Shown: positions 1-6,874 of the stretch, in pieces
How positions within the stretch are numbered: the stretch's first letter is position 1
Layout of the letters: each line of letters starts with the position of its first letter
Assembly (NCBI GenBank): GCA_964450265.1
Contig: CAYVCY010000046.1
Span: forward strand, 1 to 14,306
Length of the DNA stretch: 14,306 bases
Source: JAEZJZ01 sp964450265
Lineage (GTDB): Bacteria > Bacillota > UBA994 > UBA5500
Reading direction: 5' to 3'
Program-made: the position numbers and the translations under genes
Notes under the pieces: model-generated
Databases searched by the model: none
The model's input: only the letters and a program-made list of their open reading frames with translations
Told to the model about the DNA's origin: nothing

Positions 1-2
1 CC

Positions 3-548
3 AGGGCCATAGAGATCGAGGACTTCGTCAACCTGCCGGAGATAGATCCGATTTACTATTATAAGACCTATTATCTGGCCCCTGGGGAAACAGGGCAGAA
101 GGCTTATTGGTTGCTGCGGCGGGCAATGGAGAAAACAAACAAGATAGCGATCGCCCGCATCGTGCTGCGGGACAAGCAACACTTGGCTGCGGTGAGGGTA
201 TTGCCCGATTGCCTTTCACTGAGCATGATGTTTTTTCCGGATGAGATCCGGTCGGCGGCAGAGCTACGCCCAGACAATCCGGTGACACTGCATGAGAACG
301 AACTGTTGATGGCTACTCAGCTGATCGATTCACTGACTAAGCCCTTTGAGGCTGAGAAGTATAAGGATGATTATCGGCAGGAGTTGTTGGAGCTGGTGGA
401 TGCGCGGGTGGCAGGGGCAGCGGTGGCGATCCCAGATGCACCCCGGGAGAACAAGGTGGTCGATCTGATGGAGGCGCTCCGGGCCAGCCTGGAGATGGTG
501 GAGAAGAACCGGGAAGAAAAGCAGTCCCGTCCCACCGGCGACAACTGA
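3..548 (+). CDS. ku: Non-homologous end-joining protein Ku, C-terminal part (5' end outside window)
   Basis: The visible 181 residues read in from the left edge (first full codon at base 3), so the true start lies upstream. The frame carries the bacterial Ku core signature: EIDPIYYYKTYYLAPGE-type text near the edge, then KAYWLLRRAM, a conserved RIVLRDKQHLAAVR stretch, and a C-terminal helix VVDLMEALRASLE followed by a short charged tail. Bacterial Ku forms a homodimeric ring that threads onto broken DNA ends and recruits the LigD-type ligase. The stop lies 2 bases before the ATG of the ligase gene, which points to one transcript and coupled translation. The tail after the conserved helix is short, with no long lysine-rich extension. 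A TTG at 111 would only give a truncated internal start. Family identity is very secure. Confidence 0.95.
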   Translation, partial: RAIEIEDFVNLPEIDPIYYYKTYYLAPGETGQKAYWLLRRAMEKTNKIAIARIVLRDKQHLAAVRVLPDCLSLSMMFFPDEIRSAAELRPDNPVTLHENELLMATQLIDSLTKPFEAEKYKDDYRQELLELVDARVAGAAVAIPDAPRENKVVDLMEALRASLEMVEKNREEKQSRPTGDN

Positions 549-550
549 TC

Positions 551-1501
551 ATGGTCGAATTCGATCTCACGCCGATGGAACCGGTCTCATGGTCGGAGCC
601 GTTTGACGCTCCTGACTGGTTGTTCCAGGTGAAATGGGATGGGGTGCGCATGCTCTCACGGCGTGATCAGACAGGGGTCCGTTTGATCAATCGCAGGGGC
701 CATGAGCGCACTGAACAGTATCCGGAATTGACATCCTTGTTAGCCGCTCTGCCCGTCGGAACGGTGGTCGACGGCGAAGTAGTGGTGCTGCGCAGCGGAA
801 AACCGAGTTTTCATGGTGTCTTGCAGCGGGATCTCTCGCGACGCCTGGCGGTGATCCGAGCTAAGCAGAGGCAGTTGCCAGCCACCTATTGCGTTTTCGA
901 TCTGCTTTATCACCGTGGCAAGGACGTTAGGCGACTGCCGCTCTCCGAGCGGCAGCAGATGTTGGCTGCGCTCATGCCCCACCGCCAGTCTGAATTACAG
1001 GTGGTGGAGAGCTTTCGCTGCGGCAGAGAGTTGTTTGACGCCACCCGGATGCAAGGTCTGGAAGGCGTTGTGGCCAAGCGAGCAGCCAGCCTCTATCGAC
1101 CGGGCAAGAGTTCGGATGATTGGCGAAAGATCAAGCATTTCCGTGAGGCCGACTGCGTGGTCGGAGGATACACCAAGAAGCAGGGCCAACTATCGGCCCT
1201 GCTGCTTGGTTTGTGGGGGGAAGATGGGCAGTTGACCTATATAGGAGCGGCAGGCAGCGGCTTGAGCCAAGCCGATTGGCGGGCGATTGCCCCGCTACTA
1301 TCAGCGGCCGAAACAGCATCGCCGCCCTTCGTGCAGCCGCCACAGACGAGGAGCAAAGAACTCCTATGGTTGCGGCCAGTCTTGTCTGCCCGGGTGCGTT
1401 TCATGGAGTGGACATCATCGCTACGGTTGCGTGCTCCGGTGGTGGTCGGATTTCAAGCTGCTGACAGTGTGGACTGTAGCTTTGCTGGTCAGGGGGTATA
1501 G
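551..1501 (+). CDS. ligD: Stand-alone LigD-type ATP-dependent DNA ligase
   Basis: This 316-residue protein matches the ligase module of bacterial LigD. The nucleotidyltransferase domain covers about residues 15-195. It contains motif I KWDG with the adenylated lysine K28, the NRRG stretch (47-50), DGE (74-76), FDLLY (116-120), EGVVAKR (171-177) and WRKIKH (191-196) with the motif V lysines. The OB-fold follows (about 200-300) and ends with the LigD-typical VRFMEWTSSLRLRAP. It seals nicks and breaks with ATP in NHEJ, in partnership with Ku. No polymerase or phosphoesterase domain is fused, whereas many LigD proteins carry all three. The ATG sits 2 bases after the Ku stop with only a weak Shine-Dalgarno, so it probably relies on translational coupling. 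The polymerase gene follows 1 base after its stop. It could be called ligB or LigC-like by some pipelines, but adjacency to Ku supports the NHEJ role. Confidence 0.93.
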   Translation: MVEFDLTPMEPVSWSEPFDAPDWLFQVKWDGVRMLSRRDQTGVRLINRRGHERTEQYPELTSLLAALPVGTVVDGEVVVLRSGKPSFHGVLQRDLSRRLAVIRAKQRQLPATYCVFDLLYHRGKDVRRLPLSERQQMLAALMPHRQSELQVVESFRCGRELFDATRMQGLEGVVAKRAASLYRPGKSSDDWRKIKHFREADCVVGGYTKKQGQLSALLLGLWGEDGQLTYIGAAGSGLSQADWRAIAPLLSAAETASPPFVQPPQTRSKELLWLRPVLSARVRFMEWTSSLRLRAPVVVGFQAADSVDCSFAGQGV

Positions 1502-1502
1502 G

Positions 1503-2393
1503 ATGAGTTTGCTTTCTATCGGTTCGCGACAGGTGAAGGTGACCAATCTGGACAAGCTCTGGTGGCCAGAGGAGTCCATCAGCAAAGGTGATGTAATCAA
1601 CTACTATATCGCTGTCGCTCCTTGGCTGCTGTCGCATCTGCAAGATCGTCCGTTGGTCTTGACCCGTTACCCGGATGGTCCCAGTGGGAATCATTTTTAT
1701 CAGAAGAACGTGCCGAATCACGCACCGGATTGGCTGCCGGTTCATCCGTTAGCGTCGGAGAAACGTACCATCAATTACTTGCTGGTTGACGATCTGGCTG
1801 CCTTGATCTGGGCCGTAAACTCCGGGGGCTTCGAGATCCATCCCTGGCTCTCTCGGATACCCCAGCTAGATACGCCGGATTTTGTTGTCTTCGATCTGGA
1901 TCCGATGGAACGGGTCAGCTGGCAGGATATCTGCCAGACTGCACTCTTGATCGGGCAGGCCTTGCAGCACTGGAACTTGAGCGGCTGGCCGAAGCTGTCC
2001 GGAGCTAGTGGCATGCAGATCTTTGTGCCCATCGCAGCGCGCTATAGTTACCAGGAGGCCCGGGATTTTGCCCTCGCTGTTGCCTCGGCTGTGCAGGCAG
2101 CCCTGCCCAGAATCACCACCTTGGAACGGAGAATTGCCAAGCGGGAAGGAAAGCTCTATTTGGACTGTCTGCAGAACGCCAAAGGGAAGACGCTGGCTTC
2201 AGTCTATGGCGTGCGCCCCCAGCCTAAAGCGACTGTCTCCATGCCGGTCACCTGGGAAGAGATCGCTGATGGGCAGGTGAGAGCCGGCGATTTTACCATC
2301 CATACTGTGCCAAAACTTCTACGGGACAGGGGTGACCTGTTTGCCACTGTGCTCACCGCCGCACAGGCGTTGCCATCTTTGCAGGAAGAATGA
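1503..2393 (+). CDS. Stand-alone LigD-type polymerase/primase domain protein (NHEJ)
   Basis: This 296-residue archaeo-eukaryotic primase-family polymerase corresponds to the LigD POL module. I chose the ATG at 1503 because AGGGGG lies 6 bases upstream and the N-terminus VKVTNLDKLWWPEE is the usual start of the domain; the open frame extends upstream to 1287 only through the ligase gene. Family landmarks are DRPLVLTRYPDG (about 48-59), FYQKN, EIHPW (H113), the catalytic VFDLDP with D131 and D133, the third acidic residue D221 in LYLDCLQN, and a C-terminal WEEI. Such enzymes fill gaps at Ku-bound ends, preferring ribonucleotides. In the SGxxGxH-like motif (166-172, SGASGMQ) the common His is Gln. 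It is the third gene of the Ku-Lig-Pol run and ends 113 bases before mtnA. Confidence 0.92.
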   Translation: MSLLSIGSRQVKVTNLDKLWWPEESISKGDVINYYIAVAPWLLSHLQDRPLVLTRYPDGPSGNHFYQKNVPNHAPDWLPVHPLASEKRTINYLLVDDLAALIWAVNSGGFEIHPWLSRIPQLDTPDFVVFDLDPMERVSWQDICQTALLIGQALQHWNLSGWPKLSGASGMQIFVPIAARYSYQEARDFALAVASAVQAALPRITTLERRIAKREGKLYLDCLQNAKGKTLASVYGVRPQPKATVSMPVTWEEIADGQVRAGDFTIHTVPKLLRDRGDLFATVLTAAQALPSLQEE

Positions 2394-2506
2394 CCTTCCG
2401 GGAAGAATAAAGGGAGAGGTAACGACTATGTTGCACAGGCAACTAGCAAGTATCTTTACGCTCTCAAAGATATTGCACATTCTTACCGCTGGGAAGGTGA
2501 AGACGA

Positions 2507-3508
2507 ATGAACGCATTGCAGTGGACAGGAGACTGTTTGCGGCTGCTGGATCAGACCAAGCTCCCCCACGAAATCTCCTACGTGGACTGTCGGGACCACC
2601 ACCAGGTGGCCGATGCCATCCGTGAGATGATCGTCCGAGGTGCCCCTGCCATCGGAGTATCGGCTGCCTATGGACTGGTGTTGGCCGCGCAGCAATTGGG
2701 TGAGCTAGGCCTGCAGTCGGCTGCTGACGAACTGCTGGCCACCCGTCCCACCGCGGTGAATCTGCGCTGGGCACTTGACCGGATGATGCGGGTGGCCGCC
2801 AATGCGGGCCCTGAGTATCTGGTGGAGCGTTTAAACCAGGAGGCCGATCGCCTAGCGACAGAAGACGTGACCATCAATCGGGCGATCGGTGCCCATGGTG
2901 CGCAGCTCGTTCCAGATCAAGCCGGAATACTCACCCACTGCAACGCCGGTGCTCTGGCTACCGTCGGTTATGGGACTGCTCTGGGCGTAATCCGGGCGGC
3001 CCATGAACAGGGAAAACGAGTGCAGGTATATGCTGGCGAGACTAGGCCCTATCTGCAGGGCAGTCGCCTGACCGCCTTCGAGCTGATGCGGGACAACATC
3101 CCGGTGACACTGATTACCGATAGCATGGCGGGATTCTTGATGTCCCAGGGAAAGGTCGACTTGGTGGTCGTAGGTGCAGATCGGGTGACTGCCAACGGGG
3201 ATGTGGCCAACAAGATAGGCACCTACTCCCTGGCCGTGCTGGCTAAAGAACACGGCATCCCGTTCTATGTGGCTTGTCCGCTGTCCACGCTGGATCTTAG
3301 CTTGGAGGCCGGCGACCTGATTCCGATCGAAGAACGGGCCAGTAGTGAGGTGGCGAACTTCCGGGGTACTCCTTTGGCACCCGCAGGGGTGGCAGTTTGG
3401 AATCCCGCCTTTGATGTCACCCCGCATCGTCTGGTGACCGCTTTGATCACCGAGCGGGGCATAGTCCACCCTCCTTATAGCGGTACTCTACAGCGGTGTT
3501 TGGATTAG
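2507..3508 (+). CDS. mtnA: S-methyl-5-thioribose-1-phosphate isomerase (MtnA family)
   Basis: This 333-residue protein has full family length and all hallmark motifs: RGAPAIG (44-50), THCNAGALAT with the catalytic cysteine C145, ETRPYLQGSRLTAFEL (about 178-193), and VVVGADR with the catalytic aspartate D225. The spacing of 80 residues from Cys to Asp equals that recalled for Bacillus subtilis MtnA (C160/D240). It ends with NGDVANKIGTY, PFYVACP and the FDVTPHRLVTALITERG signature shared with eIF2B-like proteins. The enzyme converts 5-methylthioribose-1-phosphate to the ribulose form in methionine salvage; relatives also handle 5-deoxyribose-1-phosphate. No other salvage gene lies within the window, so the pathway cannot be decided. 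The ATG has GGGAAGGTGA about 6 bases upstream. The next gene starts directly after its stop. Confidence 0.94.
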   Translation: MNALQWTGDCLRLLDQTKLPHEISYVDCRDHHQVADAIREMIVRGAPAIGVSAAYGLVLAAQQLGELGLQSAADELLATRPTAVNLRWALDRMMRVAANAGPEYLVERLNQEADRLATEDVTINRAIGAHGAQLVPDQAGILTHCNAGALATVGYGTALGVIRAAHEQGKRVQVYAGETRPYLQGSRLTAFELMRDNIPVTLITDSMAGFLMSQGKVDLVVVGADRVTANGDVANKIGTYSLAVLAKEHGIPFYVACPLSTLDLSLEAGDLIPIEERASSEVANFRGTPLAPAGVAVWNPAFDVTPHRLVTALITERGIVHPPYSGTLQRCLD

Positions 3509-5677
3509 GTGATCGGAAGTGATGTTCAAGTGAGAGTGCACAGGTTAAACGGCCGTTGGGATGCGTGGACTGATACCGCAGTAGAAGGCAGTTGGTATCG
3601 GATTGACTTCGATGGCGAGGCAGACTATGCACTGCCGGTGCCTGGCCATTGGCAGTTGACACCAGCGTTAGAGCGGCACCAGGGTAGCGTTTTCTATCGC
3701 ACTACCTTCGATCTCGACCACGATTATCGGCAGCTAGCTTGGCGTTTGAAAATCGAAGGAGCATTTTATCTGACCACCATCTGGGTAAACGGTCAACGAA
3801 TCGCTCAGCACGAAGGGTATTTTCAGCCATTGCTGGCGGAGCTACCGATCGATCTGCTGCAGGCAGAAAGCAATGTGATCGCGATCCGAGTGGACTGCCC
3901 TCCTCCTGGGAAGACGTATAGGGAGACCATTCTTGGAGTATTTGGCGATTGGAATGGCAAGCCAGAGTGGGTCAATCCTGGTGGCATCTGGGGCGATCTG
4001 CTGCTGGTGGGCAGCCATGGTGGGTTTTGCAAGGAACTTGCGATCAGCCATCGCCTGAACGCTTGGAATGCTGCCCAAGTGAGGGTTAACGGTCAGCTGC
4101 TCTGGCGAAGGGGCAGCGAGCGGTTGCAGGCAACCTTGACCTTGTCCCCCCGCAATTTTCGCGGCAAGTCTCGAGCGGAGGTCTATCAACTGCAGGCAGA
4201 GGGGGGAGCGAATCAGTTTCTATTCAAGTTCTCCCTGCCGGATCCCAAACTCTGGTGGACATGGGATCTGGGGCATCCCAGCCTGTACGACCTGGAACTA
4301 GTGCTGAAGACGGCCGATGGCCATATTGTAGATCACTATCAGACTCATATCGGTTTTCGCAGCATCAAGTGGGACAAGTGGCAGCTGTATTTAAATGAGC
4401 AAAGGCTCTTCTTGCGGGGCTGTAACTACACACCGGCCAGCTTTTATCCGGCGCAACTGACGGAGGCAGACCTGCAGCAGGACGTCGGCTTGATCACTAA
4501 GGCTAACTTGAATGCGGTGCGCGTCTACGCCCACGTGGCCCGCCCAGAGTTCTACTTCGCCTGTGCTGAGCGAGGAGTGCTTATTTGGCAGGACTTCCCC
4601 TTAGATAAGCGATACGGACATCAGATTATCGAGCCAGCGATCCGACAGATTAGGCAGATGGTCAGCTTGCTGACCAAAGAGCCAGCCATCGCCTTCTGGG
4701 CCTGTCACAACGAGCCCTACGTCTTGCCGACGACTCGGGACTCTGGGGGGTTTTGGCGGGGTTTGGTGCGCAGCTCCCGGCTGACGTGGAATAAGGATGT
4801 GCTAGACCATCGTCTAAAGGCGGCTGTACTGCTGGTGGATGATACCCGCCCGGTGTTTGCTTATTCCGGTGTGTTCGGACTGGTCAGAGGTGGATCGGAC
4901 ACCCATCAATATTTCGGCTGGAACACCAAGAACTACCGCACGCTGCAAGTGGTGGCCCGGCTCTTCCCTCAGACTTTACGATTGGTGTCCGAGTACGGGG
5001 CCCAGTCGTGGCCTACCGACCAGCAGTTTCTGGCCGAAGCCCTGGGCGAGGCAAGGTGGCCTGAATTGCCATGGGCAGAGCTGAGTAAGCGGTATCTGCT
5101 GGATGCGCGTCTAATGCACAGGAAGGTGTACCCGCCAGCATATGAGGATATCACTGCTTATGCGTTAGCTACCCAGGAATATCAAGCCGAACTGCTGCAG
5201 TATTATCATGAGACGCTGCGATTGAAGCGTTTTCATCCGGTGGCCGGAGCATTCCTGTTTTCCTTCCGCGACAATATGCCATTGGTCTCCTGTTCGATGC
5301 TGGATTGGCTGAAACGTCCAAAGCTGGCTTATCAAGTTACGCAGCAGGCGATGCGACCGCTGCAAGCGATGATCCCCTGGCCAAAGTCCGAATTCCAGGC
5401 GGGCAGTGCGTGGCGCACTTCCGTCTATGTGGTGAACGATCTGCACAGAACGATGGTCGCGATGGGGTTGTCATGGCAGCTTCAATCACCTACGGGGGAA
5501 ATCGTGGCTACAGGCCGAAGGATTGCAGATGCTCATCCCGATCAGGTGACCAGTGTCGGCCACTTAGCATTCACCTTTCCCGAGGATCTGGCGGGCGAAT
5601 TCGCTTTGAATTTGCGTCTGGAATTGCCTAGCGGCGAGACGGTCAAGAATAGCTATCGCTTAAGGGTTGTGATATAA
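3509..5677 (+). CDS. Glycoside hydrolase family 2 protein, beta-mannosidase-like
   Basis: This 722-residue protein has the GH2 layout. An N-terminal jelly-roll sugar-binding domain (about 10-170) includes VPGHWQL, VFYRTTFDL, IWVNGQRIAQHEGYF and NPGGIWGDLLL. An immunoglobulin-like domain follows (about 175-290). A TIM barrel (about 292-600) starts at LFLRGCNYTPASFYP. The acid/base is E402 in HNEP and the nucleophile is E495 in SEYGAQSWP; the latter text and QDFPLDKRYG resemble beta-mannosidases more than LacZ. A beta-sandwich tail follows. No signal peptide is visible, so it probably acts on imported oligosaccharides in the cytoplasm. The GTG at 3509 follows the mtnA stop immediately and lacks a clear Shine-Dalgarno. 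GTG at 3530, with GGAAG 10 bases upstream, is a plausible alternative start. The exact substrate cannot be read from the sequence. Confidence 0.88.
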   Translation: MIGSDVQVRVHRLNGRWDAWTDTAVEGSWYRIDFDGEADYALPVPGHWQLTPALERHQGSVFYRTTFDLDHDYRQLAWRLKIEGAFYLTTIWVNGQRIAQHEGYFQPLLAELPIDLLQAESNVIAIRVDCPPPGKTYRETILGVFGDWNGKPEWVNPGGIWGDLLLVGSHGGFCKELAISHRLNAWNAAQVRVNGQLLWRRGSERLQATLTLSPRNFRGKSRAEVYQLQAEGGANQFLFKFSLPDPKLWWTWDLGHPSLYDLELVLKTADGHIVDHYQTHIGFRSIKWDKWQLYLNEQRLFLRGCNYTPASFYPAQLTEADLQQDVGLITKANLNAVRVYAHVARPEFYFACAERGVLIWQDFPLDKRYGHQIIEPAIRQIRQMVSLLTKEPAIAFWACHNEPYVLPTTRDSGGFWRGLVRSSRLTWNKDVLDHRLKAAVLLVDDTRPVFAYSGVFGLVRGGSDTHQYFGWNTKNYRTLQVVARLFPQTLRLVSEYGAQSWPTDQQFLAEALGEARWPELPWAELSKRYLLDARLMHRKVYPPAYEDITAYALATQEYQAELLQYYHETLRLKRFHPVAGAFLFSFRDNMPLVSCSMLDWLKRPKLAYQVTQQAMRPLQAMIPWPKSEFQAGSAWRTSVYVVNDLHRTMVAMGLSWQLQSPTGEIVATGRRIADAHPDQVTSVGHLAFTFPEDLAGEFALNLRLELPSGETVKNSYRLRVVI

Positions 5678-5685
5678 AGGTTATG

Positions 5686-5731
5686 GTGGCCACAAGGCCA
5701 CATCACTGAACAGCGATCGTTTTGTGGCCAC
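5686..5731 (+). promoter_or_regulatory. Two mutually exclusive hairpins in the leader of the DUF4438 gene
   Basis: Between the glycosidase stop and the next ATG, the arm 5686-5695 (GTGGCCACAA) is a perfect 10-bp complement of 5722-5731 (TTGTGGCCAC). The first six bases of the same arm can instead pair with 5696-5701 (GGCCAC) around an ACAA loop. The two foldings compete. No T-run follows either, so this is not an obvious terminator. It could be an operator dyad, an RNA switch or an mRNA-stabilising end. The structure is seen directly; any function is inferred. Confidence 0.45.
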
Positions 5732-5764
5732 TGTCGACATCACAATAAAGGGAGGAAGAGAAAG

Positions 5765-6631
5765 ATGAAGATCAATCGTGAGCAACTGGTGGCGGTCAGC
5801 GTACAGGGCGAGATCGCTCATCCTCGGTCAGTCTATCCCTATCGCCTGACTACGGACGGGCAGGCTAAGGTATTGCCGGCCACCGGCGGCATCACCTATA
5901 CGGTGCAAATCGGTGACAGCTGCATGGGGTTGGCGGTAGACCACGTGGAACCCGGCGTGACTATTAAGCGAGCCGACGCTACCGAAAACGGCGGTCTGGC
6001 AGTGTTGTCCTGCGTAGGCAACCAGGCCAAAGTTGTCAGCGGCGATGCCAAAGGAGCCATCGGATACGTTACCGGCAAACATGGCGGCTGCGAACATACC
6101 TTGGTCTATTTCGCGGCCGAGGATCTGGAGCAGATGGCCATCGGTGACAAAATCCTAATTAAGGGATATGGCACCGGGATGCAGATTGCTGGCCACGACG
6201 AGGTGCATGTGATGAATTTGGATCCAGATCTTCTGGAGAAGATGGGCATTACAGAAACCGAAGATGGTGCCTTGGAGGTTCCGGTGGCCGTGGAAGTGCC
6301 CGCCTACTTGATGGGCTCAGGAATCGGCGCTAACACCGCCTATCGTGGCGACTATGACATCATGACCCACGATCCGGTGGCTTATGAACAGTTTAACTTG
6401 GGCAAATTGCGTTTTGGCGACATCGTCGCTTTGCGCGACTGCGATACAAGTTTCGGTCGAGGCTATCTGGAGGGTGCCGTGACCATCGGAGTGGTTGTGC
6501 ACAGCAACTGCATTCTGGCCGGTCATGGTCCTGGAGTGACCACCTTGCTTACCTGCAAGGCTGGGCAGATCAGACCAAAGCTGGTGGAGAAGGCTAATAT
6601 TGCTGACTATCTGGGAGTAAGCCGTAAGTAG
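5765..6631 (+). CDS. DUF4438 domain-containing protein
   Basis: This 288-residue protein resembles the uncharacterised DUF4438 family of Thermotogae and Firmicutes (identified from memory of the family). Visible landmarks are ITYTVQIGDSCMGLAVDHVEPGV (residues about 44-66), a glycine-rich GKHGGCEHTLVYF near 104-116, GDKILIKGYGTGMQI, and a C-terminal GVVVHSNCILAGHGPGVTTLL. The last two thirds are rich in short beta strands and invariant-looking glycines. No signal peptide or membrane segment is seen, so it should be cytoplasmic. The ATG has AAAGGGAGGAAG about 9 bases upstream. It appears to be a single-gene unit: a hairpin-bearing leader before it and an intrinsic terminator 65 bases after it. 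The family has no assigned biochemical activity that I can recall, and I do not propose one. Confidence 0.82.
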   Translation: MKINREQLVAVSVQGEIAHPRSVYPYRLTTDGQAKVLPATGGITYTVQIGDSCMGLAVDHVEPGVTIKRADATENGGLAVLSCVGNQAKVVSGDAKGAIGYVTGKHGGCEHTLVYFAAEDLEQMAIGDKILIKGYGTGMQIAGHDEVHVMNLDPDLLEKMGITETEDGALEVPVAVEVPAYLMGSGIGANTAYRGDYDIMTHDPVAYEQFNLGKLRFGDIVALRDCDTSFGRGYLEGAVTIGVVVHSNCILAGHGPGVTTLLTCKAGQIRPKLVEKANIADYLGVSRK

Positions 6632-6695
6632 AAGTGGACGTTTGACCATATCTAGAGAATGAGCTACGTTGACTGAGCTTTCGGGAGTATGGGTT

Positions 6696-6738
6696 AGTGA
6701 AGTGAAGATGACCAGCGGTCTCTTCACTTCACTTTTTG
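6696..6738 (+). terminator. Strong intrinsic terminator after the DUF4438 gene
   Basis: A 13-bp perfect stem pairs 6696-6708 (AGTGAAGTGAAGA) with 6721-6733. Inside it a further 4-bp stem pairs GACC (6710-6713) with GGTC (6717-6720) around AGC, leaving only T6709 bulged. Five T residues (6733-6737) follow. This fits a rho-independent terminator for the upstream gene. Confidence 0.85.
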
Positions 6739-6861
6739 TTCGTTCATTGGATGGCTTGCCACCTTTTGATGCCTGTAGAACGAGATAAGATCCCTTGCCC
6801 GGCAGCATGCTATGAGTGTGAGTAGCGAGTTCGCAACGTCTGGAATGTAGATGTTGTTAGC

Positions 6862-6870
6862 AGGAGGTGA
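6862..6870 (+). promoter_or_regulatory. Ribosome binding site that sets the start of the 6875 gene
   Basis: AGGAGGTGA is a 9-base match to the 16S rRNA tail. It lies 4 bases before GTG 6875 (7 bases counted from GGAGG). This favours that GTG over the in-frame ATG at 6851, which lacks a site. Confidence 0.75.
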
Positions 6871-6874
6871 GCAG

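Noticed and set aside
1287..1502. Upstream extension of the polymerase frame
   Set aside because: It lies wholly within the ligase gene and encodes non-homologous text; ATG 1503 has a proper ribosome site.
2428..2625. Small plus-strand ORF starting at ATG 2428 with AGGGAGAGG upstream, ahead of mtnA
   Set aside because: It overlaps more than 110 bases of mtnA in another frame and the overlapping part has shadow-like Pro/Arg composition; a leader peptide would be expected to stop before or at the mtnA start.
6741..6861. Promoter for the 6875 gene
   Set aside because: Several TTGNNN and TA-rich hexamers occur, but none pair at 16-18 bases with acceptable matches.
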